A DNA stretch of 64,000 nt, taken from contig OZ231127.1 of assembly GCA_965153355.1 (NCBI GenBank), forward strand, positions 6,634,001 through 6,698,000, given 5' to 3'. Position numbers and translations under genes: made by a program. This document shows, piece after piece, positions 54,601 to 64,000 of the stretch. This DNA is from Flaccisagitta enflata. Lineage: Eukaryota; Chaetognatha; Sagittoidea; Aphragmophora. The notes under the pieces were generated by a model. The model did no database searches, was not told the origin of the DNA, and worked only from the letters and a program-made list of their open reading frames with translations. Each line of letters opens with the position of its first letter. Position 1 is the stretch's first letter.

Positions 54601-54826
54601 ACAGACCGACAGAAAGTCAGACAGACAGACTGTCTTACAAAGAGCGAGAGTTTCCCAATTAGGCTTCGTTAGTCCAATCGCAGTCAAATTGCGTCCAATT
54701 GCCGAATTGATTCAGAATCAGAAGAAAGAATGAAGAAGAGCGAGTGAAGGGAAAGACCATAAAGCAGAAAAAGGAAGAGGAAGAGAATTCCACTAACTGA
54801 CAACGAAGGCTAAGAATGAAAAAGGC

Positions 54827-54829
<3 letters not shown>

Positions 54830-54911
<82 letters not shown>

Positions 54912-54932
54912 GAGAAAGAAAGAAAGAAAGAA
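54830..54932 (+). repeat. (AAAG)n, copy 2
   Basis: Single array. Copy 1 has two in tandem. Confidence 0.95.
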
Positions 54933-55476
54933 GAAATGGATTTTTATAAAACCAACATAAGATTTGTAATAAATCGAGCATCTTTTAAACCTCATTGGCC
55001 ATTCCGAGTTTTATAGCTCTTCAGTCGCGTGTACGCGACTTAATACGTTACTGTGACGGTCCGTCGTTCCGTCCGTCGGTCGTTTGGTCGATCTGTCTGT
55101 CGTGCCCTGACATTTGGGAGAGGCTTCTGGATCCCTGCTTCGGTCCAACCGTAGGAAACCATTGGGGTTGTCTTGCCCATCACTCAGGCTTCCGAAAAGG
55201 TTTATCAAAATTCTTTCTTTCTTTCTTTTTAAATTACTGTCTTCCCCCCCCCTCCCTGTCTCTGTGTCCCCAATGGGGTCTTCCCATGTATTCATGTACA
55301 GTCCACATTTCTTTTTTTCTGTCTCTGTGTCGTTAGTATCTTTTGTGCTTGTGTGGTCTGCCTCTATCTGTCCCCTCTGTGTTTCTGTCCTTCTGTCTGC
55401 CTATCTCTCTGTCCCTCTGTCTCGAAGCTGCCTCCCGATGTTACCTTCTTCCTTTGTCCGTCTCTCTGTCTGTCTG

Positions 55477-55515
<39 letters not shown>

Positions 55516-55799
55516 CATTTCAACATTGGTGTGATTTGTACCGTTTTTGCTCCCATAACATTTATTCAACCACGGCTGGCGTGTCATTTTTCAGTTAAAG
55601 AGAGGGAACCCCCTTTCCCCCTCCTCCCCCTATGCTCTCGATTACCCCCTTCCCCCCCTCTCCTCTCGGTTACCCCTAAACGACCTTCACCTAAACGTTA
55701 TCATTTTTTTTTGCAATCTTTTTTTTTTTATCATCACCCCCCACCCTCATGGGTCCTTCCCGAACACTCAATTACCCCAACTCATCAAAGAAAAAAGAA

Positions 55800-55803
<4 letters not shown>

Positions 55804-55895
<92 letters not shown>
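55804..55895 (+). repeat. (GA)n at deletion junction
   Basis: Left flank matches 16250 and right flank matches 19922, so 3.5 kb of copy 1 are missing here. Confidence 0.9.
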
Positions 55896-56174
55896 AAGAG
55901 CGAGGGATATTGTGCTATGTAATGGCCCATACTATGCATTTTTTTACTTTTTTTTTTCCATTTTCATCCATCATATTTTTCTTGTTGTAATCTTTTTTCT
56001 GATTCCTCCCATAACATTTCAGTTTGAGGGTACGAAATCATTTATCTTTTTGTTGTTTTTTTTAGATCTGATGTTTTCTGCGATGATGACTACTAGAAAT
56101 ATCGGCGTATTGGTCATTGACTGCATTGACTTGATAAGCCGTATCTCCTTTTGAAGGGCCTTTAGCTTTACACA

Positions 56175-56180
56175 ACGACG

Positions 56181-56273
<93 letters not shown>

Positions 56274-56610
56274 CAACAACAATAATAACAACAACAACAA
56301 CAACAATAATAATAATAACAACAACAACAACAACAACAACAATAAATAACAACAACAATAATACCAATAACTACAACAACAATAACAACAACAACAACAA
56401 CAACAAAATAATAACAACAACAACAAATAACAACAACAAAAACAACAACAACAAATAACAACCAACAACAACAACAACAAATAATAACAACAAATAACAA
56501 CAAATAACAACAAATAACAAAAAAAATAACAACAAATACAATAACAATGACAACGACAACGACAGCGACAACGACAACGACGACGATGACGACGACGACA
56601 ACAACAACCT
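56175..56610 (+). repeat. (CAA)n/(TAA) and (CGACAA) array, copy 2
   Basis: Heavily interrupted partner of 20211-20535. Confidence 0.95.
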
Positions 56611-56806
56611 GAAGACTGAAATTTGAATAAGCATTAACTACGTTTCAAGATATACTCATATTATGTCTGGTATTTTATATTTTATAATCATATTTGTAGC
56701 ATTGACCCCTTTTCGCGACAAAGCTATTTTGGAGCCTTTTCGTCTTGACCAGAGAGTTTTGTATCATGTATGCTATTTTCTTTTTTGCATTCCAGTGTAC
56801 TTTTTC

Positions 56807-56807
<1 letters not shown>

Positions 56808-56868
<61 letters not shown>

Positions 56869-56925
56869 CTCTTTCTCTCTTTCTTCTTTCTCTCTTTCTT
56901 CTTCTTTCTTTCTTTCTTCACTTCT
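56808..56925 (+). repeat. (CTTT)n, copy 2
   Basis: Partner of 20718-20985. Confidence 0.95.
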
Positions 56926-57044
56926 TTTTTTCCGTCTTTTTATCTTTCTTTATTACTACTCTTTTCATTTCGAGCCACTTTTCAAATTTATCATGTAATC
57001 GTCCCCTTTTTTCGCATATGTGCGTCCTCGTCTCGCTTCATGGT

Positions 57045-57401
57045 CATTACGCCGATTGCATCGCGGGACTTTGCTGAATCGCTCTTATGCGCCCCCTTCA
57101 TAATGTGACACTCACGATTTTATTTCAAATAAGCCAATGCGCAGCTTTCTAGTTAGATGGGAACCTTTTTTAGGGCCAATTTGAACTTAACAAAGAATAT
57201 CAAAGGATTTTCTGAAGGGGATTCTTAAGGGGATTTCTTCTCAATTATTTCAATGTACACTTTAAGTGGGCCCTAAAAAAGGTTTCCATCAAGCTAGAAA
57301 GGTGAGCATTGGCTCGTTTGAAATAAAATCGCGAGTGTCACATTATGAAGGGGGCGCATAAGAGCGATTCAGCCAAGTCCCGGGATGCAATTGGCGTAAT
57401 G
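57045..57401. mobile_element. Foldback element, copy 2
   Basis: Duplicate of 21094-21456. It has a shorter C-run, and otherwise the arms are preserved. Confidence 0.82.
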
Positions 57402-57644
57402 GTCATTCGGTGCTTCCCATTGACGTTTATTCATACGCTTGTAACATAATGTTTTTTACTTGTAACATAATGTTTTCTACTTTGTTCAATTTGTAAATGT
57501 CATTTCCCTTTTTCTGGATATGCCGCGGACAAGTATCATATGTGTTACACGCGGAAATATCAAATGACGCTCTTAATGAATTTTTCGTGTAAACACGTAT
57601 TTTCTGACGTTTTTTTTACATGTTGAGAAAAGAGAGGAGAAGAG

Positions 57645-57805
57645 AAAGAGAGAGAGAGAGAGAGAGAGACGTACTCACAGACAGACAGATTCGGAAAGGG
57701 ACATACAAACAGAAACTGATTCAGCAAAAGAAAAGAAAAAGGAAAGAGGGAAAAATAGCAGGGAGGAAAATGAATATAAAGGAAAGAGAGGAAGAAAGCT
57801 GGGAA

Positions 57806-57875
<70 letters not shown>

Positions 57876-57942
57876 AAAGAAAGAAAGAAAGAAAGAAAGA
57901 AAAGCAGGGCAGAAAAAAAAATACAAAGGAAAGAAAGAAGGA

Positions 57943-58009
<67 letters not shown>

Positions 58010-58175
58010 TGCGAAAAAAGAAAAGAAAGGAAGGAAGAAAGAAAGAAAGAACAAAGAAAGAAAGAAAGAAGTGCGAAAAAAGAAAAGAAAGAAAGAAAGC
58101 AAGAAAGAAAGAAAGAAAGAAAGAAAGCAAGAAAGAAAGAAAGAAAGAAAGAGAGAAAGCAAGAAAGAAAGAAAA
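57645..58175 (+). repeat. (GA)n and (GAAA)n tract, copy 2
   Basis: Partner of 22110-22890, with a much shorter GA part. Confidence 0.95.
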
Positions 58176-58568
58176 GTCTCCTCCCTTCATTCAAAAAGTG
58201 TTTTGTTTGTGAAATGTTGAAATGTAATCGGTCTTATCACACTTCCAAATTACGCTTTACACAAAACTGATCTGTCTTTGTCCAATTTTTATTTTCTCTC
58301 TCTCTTTCTTTTTTTTCTATGACAAAGTTTTTTAGTTTTGAAATTGAATGATTTTCCGCCCTTTATAGCAGAAAACAAGAGAGTGATTTTCGATTCACGG
58401 AGAAGGAAAAAGATCATCAGTCAAAAAAGAAAATCAGACTATATCGTGATTTGTGTAAGCTGAATAAAACTAAAACTAGGGGCGGACACGAGAGGAAGGC
58501 GGGGGGGGGGGGGGGGCAATGAAGCGCATGGGGTTAGGGGAAGAGAAAAGGGGAAATAAATGAACAAC

Positions 58569-58569
<1 letters not shown>

Positions 58570-58662
<93 letters not shown>
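58570..58662 (+). repeat. (GA)n microsatellite
   Basis: Partner of 23262-23352. Confidence 0.95.
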
Positions 58663-59205
58663 AACAGACAGATCCTTCGCCCTTACCGATAAAGATGACA
58701 GAATATATTTTTAAAGCGCTAAAAAAGCTGTAAAAACAAAATTGTATCCTGTTACTATACTATCATACTGTTATGATTATACCGGGCAATTGGCACTTTT
58801 CTTTTTTTTTTCGGAGAGGGTGGCTGACATAAAAAAATGATAACATCATTTTTCTTAATCTTAGGTGTATATATAGAATCAATTTCATCCTATGCATGTC
58901 GTCAGTTTACATATTTATAAAAGCCTTTCGTCGAATCGTAGGGGTGAGCAATTCCATAGATAATCCATTCTCTCCTGCTCCTCCTTGTCGTGTTGTTTCT
59001 GCGGTTTTGGTGGCCAATCACATAGCCACTATTACCACCACACGAAGCATTTCCGCCACCATCCTCACTACCATCACCACCACCACCTACACCACCACCA
59101 ACGCCGGGCTCGTTTCCTAGCGGCCGACTCTCGCAATCACCGCCACCATTCTAGTCCATACTCCTCCTTCTCCTTCTCCTTCTCCTCCTCCTCCTCCTCC
59201 TCCTC

Positions 59206-59842
59206 CTCCTCCTCAGCCTCCTCCGCCATTTCTAGTCCATAAGCTTTCAGGCGGCACCATTTTGTGCGCAAAAGAGAGCGGAAAAAAGGAAAAAGAGAGA
59301 GATAAGAGATAAAAAATAGAAGGAGAAAGAGACAGAAAAAAATAAGGAGAAAAGAAGGAAAAGAGGGAGAGAAAAATAAGGAGAAAAGAAGGAAAAGAGA
59401 GAGAGAGAGCAAAACTTAGAACTCGGAAAAAATCTCTGCATTTCTCCTTTTAAGTTGGCTTTTTGTGGCATATGTAAAAATTCAAGTGGGATAAAAGAAA
59501 GTGGGTAACAAAAAAAAGGGACAGACAGACGGGAAAAAGTGTTTTGATAGACAAAAAGATAGAAAAACACTAAGTCCGATAGACAAAAGTACTAATAAAG
59601 AGAGCATCTAAGCATCTAAGTCATTGACAGAACATAATCACAAGTGAGAAACTGAGAGACAGTGGAAATATATATATATATATATATCCCATTTGAAAAC
59701 AGAAAAGAAAAGAAAAGAACAGAAAAAAAAGAAAAGAAAAGAAAACATTTATATTGGCACAAAAACCTAGAAAGGACAAGCTTGATAGTCACTCAAAAAA
59801 AAAAAAAAAAGCGGCACACAGAAAAAGAAAAAAAAAGACAAT
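59206..59842. other. Unique purine-rich DNA upstream of the 59843 gene
   Basis: After the duplication ends, the sequence is AG-rich with a short AT run (59668-59687) and A-runs just before the ATG. It is the likely 5' leader and promoter region of the next gene. No core promoter element can be identified with confidence. Confidence 0.4.
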
Positions 59843-60205
59843 ATGGCTGACGCAGCGATGGCAGATCCCGACTCAGCCGCGGCGGCGGCAGAAAATGTCC
59901 CACCACCGCCTGATGGTGGCGCCAGTGCCGACGCCACAGCCGACGCCACAGCCGACGCCCCAGCCGACGCCCCAGCCGACGCCACAAACGACGCCACAGC
60001 AGAGAACAAAAAGAATAAGAAGGGTGCTAAAAAACGTCCGGTTCTCCATCCTATGTACTCATCTCCGCTGATTGAACAAGAGCTCAACGCTAAAAGGAGA
60101 TATAAGAGCATTCATAAATCCCACAGTTATAAAGCTTGGCCGCTTAATGGCGTCACATCAAACATCAACATAGGCATCATTAGACCACATTTGGACCAAG
60201 TGGAT
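59843..60205 (+). CDS. First exon of an Ala/Asp-rich, basic protein (121 codons)
   Basis: ATG at 59843, preceded by an A-rich leader (AAGACAATATGG). Residues 1-55 are Ala/Asp/Pro-rich, with a degenerate ADAT/ADAP tetrapeptide run. Residues about 56-66 form a lysine cluster (NKKNKKGAKKR). The rest reads LHPMYSSPLIEQELNAKRR, SHSYKAWPLNGVTSNINIG and IIRPHLDQVD. It ends at the strong donor GAT|GTAAGT, phase 0. Without splicing the frame stops at 60338. The acidic-disordered plus Lys-rich layout recalls chromatin or nucleolar proteins, but no domain is recognised. No later exon could be assigned, and it is not similar to the module gene. Confidence 0.68.
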
Positions 60206-60439
60206 GTAAGTCGAGGGAGATGGTGGGGCAAGGGGTGGGGGTGGAAGTGGGAGACAAGTAGGTGTGGGGGTGGGCACTGGGAAGTCATGTACAACATCAA
60301 CATAGGCATCATTAGACCACATTTGACCAAGTGGATGTAGGTTGATGGAGATGGTGGACAGAGGTGGGGGTGAAGGTGGCCACTGGGAAATCACATCCAA
60401 CATCAAAAATAGCCGTAGGCATCATTAGAGCACATTTGG
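60161..60439 (+). repeat. Tandem copies of the exon end and splice donor
   Basis: AACATCAACATAGGCATCAT...CATTTGGACCAAGTGGATGT starts at 60161, 60293 and 60399. The first is the real exon end. The second has GTAGGT in place of GTAAGT. The third is interrupted by a MITE, and its remainder (GTTGATGTAAGTC) resumes at 61317-61400. Confidence 0.8.
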
Positions 60440-61316
60440 AGGCCTATTCACTGAATCACGAACTCTGTTCTGGAAAATAGGCCAGTCAAGGCCAATTCCA
60501 CTGAAGCTCTACTTCGTGCTTCAGTGGAATTAGAATTCGTGCTTTAGTGGATTGACTCTTGACCTCTTTTCATACTGCAATGATTGAGTGCAAATATTTC
60601 AGTAAAATAACATTTTTTTTTGTATTTCTTTCAATTGAAGCAAGAGAGGTTTTTTTTCTTTTCTGAACAGTCATCTTTAAATATCTCCTTTTTTTTCTTC
60701 TTATGAATAGGGATGTGGAAGCGATTGACCGCTTCTAATTTGGAGGATGGGATAGCTACTAGTATTTGTACTGTAAAATGGAAGCGGAGGCGGAAGCGGA
60801 AGCAGTGGAAGCGGCATGAAAATCGACCGCTTCCAAATCCTGACTTATAAATCTTGTTTTTTTGTAAATATGTTTTTCAATTATTTTGATTTTTGTATTT
60901 CTTAAGGAAAAAATTCTCCTTCTTTCAATTTTTTTTCTTATAAATCTTGTTTTTATTGTAAATTTATGATTTAAATTTTCATGTCTCTGAAGGAAAAAAG
61001 TTTTCTCATCTGCAATTTTTTTCAAGTGATCAAAACTAAGTTGATGTTAAAATAAGTTTTCTTTCTGATATCAACATTCACTAAACTAAAGAGAAATAAG
61101 GGGTGAAAAGAAAACAGTGGATTTCTTGATTTCTTCAGATAAAAAAAAGATAACTTAAATCTTTTTTTTCTGTGACAAAATCAGTTATGTTCAATTCCAC
61201 TGAAGCTCGAATTGCAAAAAGCACTAGTTGTTTCTCATTCCACTGAAGCACTAGGGTGTGCTTCAGTGAAAACGATTCTAAATTAAGCACGAATTTCGTG
61301 ATTCAGAGGATGCCCC
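60440..61316. mobile_element. MITE (877 bp) splitting a donor repeat
   Basis: Flanked by CATTTGG on both sides (60433-60439, 61317-61323). CTGAATCACGAA near the left end and TTCGTGATTCAG near the right end are inverted. Sub-terminal hairpins with CCACTGAAGC...GCTTCAGTGG recur at 60497-60531 and 61196-61262. The interior has a tandem TATAAATCTTGTTTTT block. No ORF. Confidence 0.75.
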
Positions 61317-61508
61317 CATTTGGCCCATGTTGATGTAAGTCAATGGAGATGGTGGTTGAGGTTGGGGGTGGGAGATAAGTTGGTGTGTGAATGGAGGACA
61401 GGTCGGTGTGGGGGTGGGGGCGGGGGTGGGCGTTGGGGTGGGGTTAGGGTGAGAGATAGGCAACATTTTGTCGAATTTGCATACATGCAACTTCGCGTTG
61501 TATATGAT

Positions 61509-61514
<6 letters not shown>

Positions 61515-61598
<84 letters not shown>
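61515..61598 (+). repeat. (GT)n microsatellite
   Basis: Pure TG in the presumed intron of the 59843 gene. Confidence 0.97.
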
Positions 61599-61603
<5 letters not shown>

Positions 61604-61705
61604 TATCTGCTCGTCCATGACCCTGCAGCTGGGAGATTCAAACAGATTGTGTTACATTTACAAGACTCGGGAGAGATACAAAATCGAGGACGCGATAACA
61701 AATAA

Positions 61706-61971
61706 GGGCGTGTTTCTAGTGAAGATGAAAAACGCGTTTGTTCCCATGGAACGCGATAACAGCGTGAACACATATTCAAGAATTTCAACTGTCCCAGAAG
61801 GAGTGAGCGAAGTGAGTGAGCAAGCCCGTGAACGGAGCGAGCGAGCGAGCGAGCGAGCAAAGCGGAGCGCTGCGGAGCGAGTGAGCGGAGTGAGCGGTGC
61901 GAGCGAACGAACGTAGCTAGCGACCGAGTGGCCTGTTCAAAACGCGATCGTCTTTGACTAGAAACGCCCCC
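61706..61971 (-). mobile_element. GGGCG-ended MITE, copy e, with TAA flanks
   Basis: GGGCGTGTTTCTAGTGAAGA at the left and CTAGAAACGCCCCC at the right, in minus orientation. TAA precedes (61703-61705) and follows (61972-61974), as expected for a 3-bp PIF/Harbinger-type target. Confidence 0.83.
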
Positions 61972-62094
61972 TAAGACCACAAATCTAAAGGGAATATTTA
62001 ATGGGAAATGCGACCAGGGAGGGGGAAGAGGGGGGGGGGGCGGAAGAGAAGAGGGGAGGGGAAAGATGGGAAAGGAGAGCGCGATGAAGAGGAA

Positions 62095-63240
62095 GAACAG
62101 GTCGCCCAAGGGCAATACGTGGTCAGGGATACCCGTTGCCCTACTTGATCGTGAATTGGAGTGAGAGGAAGCAGGGCTGTGGCCCAGAAGCTAAGGGGAT
62201 GAAGTCCTGTAGAACACAGGGGGACTTTCATTCGTCCGTCCATTCAATCTTTTGTCCGTCCATCCGTCCGCCCCCCCGGCCCTCTCAGGCCTGGAATCTG
62301 CCCTCTCAGGCCTGAAATATGCCCTCCCAGGCCTGAAATATGCCCTCTCAGGCCTTGAATCTATGTGGGCGAATTTGAAGCCTGAGAGGTTAGATTCCAA
62401 GGCCTGAAAGGGCAGATTTGAGGCCTGAACAGGTCGCCCAAGGGCAATATATGGTCAGCGATACCCTTTGCCCTGCTTTGAGTGACTGTGAGTTAGAGTT
62501 AGGGGAAGCAGGGCAGCGGCCCCGAAGGGGACAAAGTCCTGTAGAACACAGGGAGTCTTTCGTTCGTCCTGCCTTACCTGGATGAGATGCTACATAGAGG
62601 GTTGATTGAAGAGCTTAAATTGAGGTCTCAGAAGGCTGATGCAAGGTCTGAGAATGCCAATTGGAAGCTTGAGAGGACTTACTTGAGGCCTAATTTGAGG
62701 CATGAGAGGACAGGTTTGAGGCATGGGAATTTCGATTTGAGGCTTGCGAGGCCTAATTTGAGGTCTGAAAGGCCAGGTTTGAGGCCTGAGAGGTTGGATT
62801 TGAGGCAAGAGAGGCTGGATTTGAGGCCTGAGAGGCTGGATTTGAGGCTAGAGAGGCTGGATTTGAGGCCTGAGAGGCTGGATTTGAGGCCTGAGAGGCT
62901 GGATTTGAGGCCTGAAAGGCTGGATTTGAGGCCTGAGAGGCTGGATTTGAGGTCTGAGAGGCTGGATTTGAGGCCTGAGAGGCTGGATTTGAGGACTGAG
63001 AGGCTGAATTTGAGGACTGAGAGGCCATATTTTAGGCCTGAGGGGCCTGATTAGGGGGGGACGAACGAACTAACTAACGAACAAACGAAAGTCCCCCTGT
63101 GCTCTACAGGACTTCGTCCCCTTCGGGGCCGCTGCCCAAAAGGCAGATTTGAGACTTGAGAGGGCAGATTCAAGGCCTGACAGGGCTGATTGCAGGCCTG
63201 AAAGGGCATATTTCAGGCCTGAGAGGGCCGCTGCCCAAAA
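62095..63240 (+). mobile_element. Nested repeat cassettes with 22-bp minisatellites
   Basis: Two heads (62099 and 62430), each with GGTCGCCCAAGGGCAATA, GTGGTCAGSGATACCC and the CCTGCTT/AAGCAGG stem. GTCCTGTAG at 62536 pairs exactly with CTACAGGAC at 63104. Between them lie about twenty GAGGCTGGATTTGAGGCCTG units (62620-63050), and further units lie at 62290-62420 and 63140-63230. The Leu/Arg/Pro-rich frames across the array are not taken as genes. Confidence 0.7.
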
Positions 63241-63517
63241 ACAGAAGAAGAGGGAAGGGAAGAAAGGAGGGTGAGGGATAAATAGGAAGGCCTAGGAAGG
63301 GTAGGAGTTATAAGAAGTGGACCGGGTGGTGGAGGGGAAGTTGAAGGGAGAGTGTTAATATGAGAAAGAGACACAGAAAGGTAATTAACTGCCGCCATCC
63401 ACTGCGGAATGGCAACTCTTGTTGTAAAGTAAAACCAACGAAAAATCACGTCGCCAGTACTAAACCAGATGAGCGCCAGAAGGACAAGCAAGGGGAAAGA
63501 AATGAACAACGAAAGAG

Positions 63518-63626
<109 letters not shown>

Positions 63627-64000
63627 AACAGAGAGACAGACAGACAGACAGACAGCCAGACAGAGAAACAGTCAAAGACTGAGAAACAGACAGAAAGAGA
63701 AAGATCGACTTACCAACCTACAGACAGACAGGCACACACGAAGAAAGTGGCCGAGGAAAACAAAGTGTGAAAGTATCAGACAAACAGACAATCAGACAGA
63801 CTCACACTAACAAATTTGCCAAACAGCATGAGGCAATAAAAAAAAAGTTGAACGTTTTCGCATGAATTTAAGAGTCAATGGAACTCTGGCTTTACCGCGT
63901 CGTTTGTCACCTCTTTTTTTATTTTTATCTTTCTTTTTCAAATTGTTTCACTGTTTGTTTTTGTTTTGTTTTATTGAATTGTCATAGAGTGATTTGGTTC

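Noticed and set aside
61440-61456. GGGGTTAGGGT as a telomere-like tract
   Set aside because: Only one TTAGGG unit within G-rich degenerate DNA.
62587-63054. 155-codon Leu/Arg/Glu/Pro-rich frame
   Set aside because: It is generated by 22-bp minisatellite units inside a repeat cassette. Other cassettes with the same units are not open.

Overview
This window is eukaryotic nuclear DNA. Short GC-rich exons with GT-AG or GC-AG boundaries sit in long AT-rich introns, and there are many nonautonomous DNA transposons, foldback elements and very long microsatellites. Nothing looks bacterial or viral. The organism cannot be named from sequence alone; a compact-exon, repeat-rich protist or early-branching animal relative is possible, but that is a guess. 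No tRNA or rRNA gene was recognised.

The main gene content is on the + strand: a run of repeat-module exons. Five exons (27984-28235, 31324-31593, 34140-34388, 35835-36089, 39163-39420) each encode one diverged copy of an 83-90 residue glycine/aspartate-rich module, and every one starts and ends in phase 0. A sixth exon (40954-41316) encodes a long charged helix of 8-residue E-A-K-E-K-A-E-R repeats, also phase 0. An older copy of this helix exon lies at 568-858. No first exon or terminal stop codon of this gene is visible, so the window shows the inside of a large modular gene or of two tandem paralogues. The family is not recognised.

The window is built on a large segmental duplication. Positions 1-23895 are collinear with 40388-59205, with visible divergence and many indels. 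The left end lies outside the window, and the right breakpoint falls in a TCC repeat. The simplest reading is a tandem duplication of a unit of about 35 kb (23896-59205), whose earlier copy runs off the left edge. This predicts another set of module exons upstream. Because both copies are present, each insertion can be read against its empty site. This resolves a 599-bp TA-flanked element, an hAT-like element carrying a BED-like zinc finger, hairpin-headed elements, a GGGCG MITE and a 3.5-kb deletion that joined two GA microsatellites.

After the duplication (59.2-64 kb) a different gene begins at 59843, with an Ala/Asp/Pro-rich N-terminus followed by a basic region. Its exon end and splice donor are tandemly duplicated, and one duplicate is split by an 877-bp MITE. 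The rest of the right end is repeat cassettes and microsatellites. Most long open frames in the window are translations of microsatellites and are not genes.
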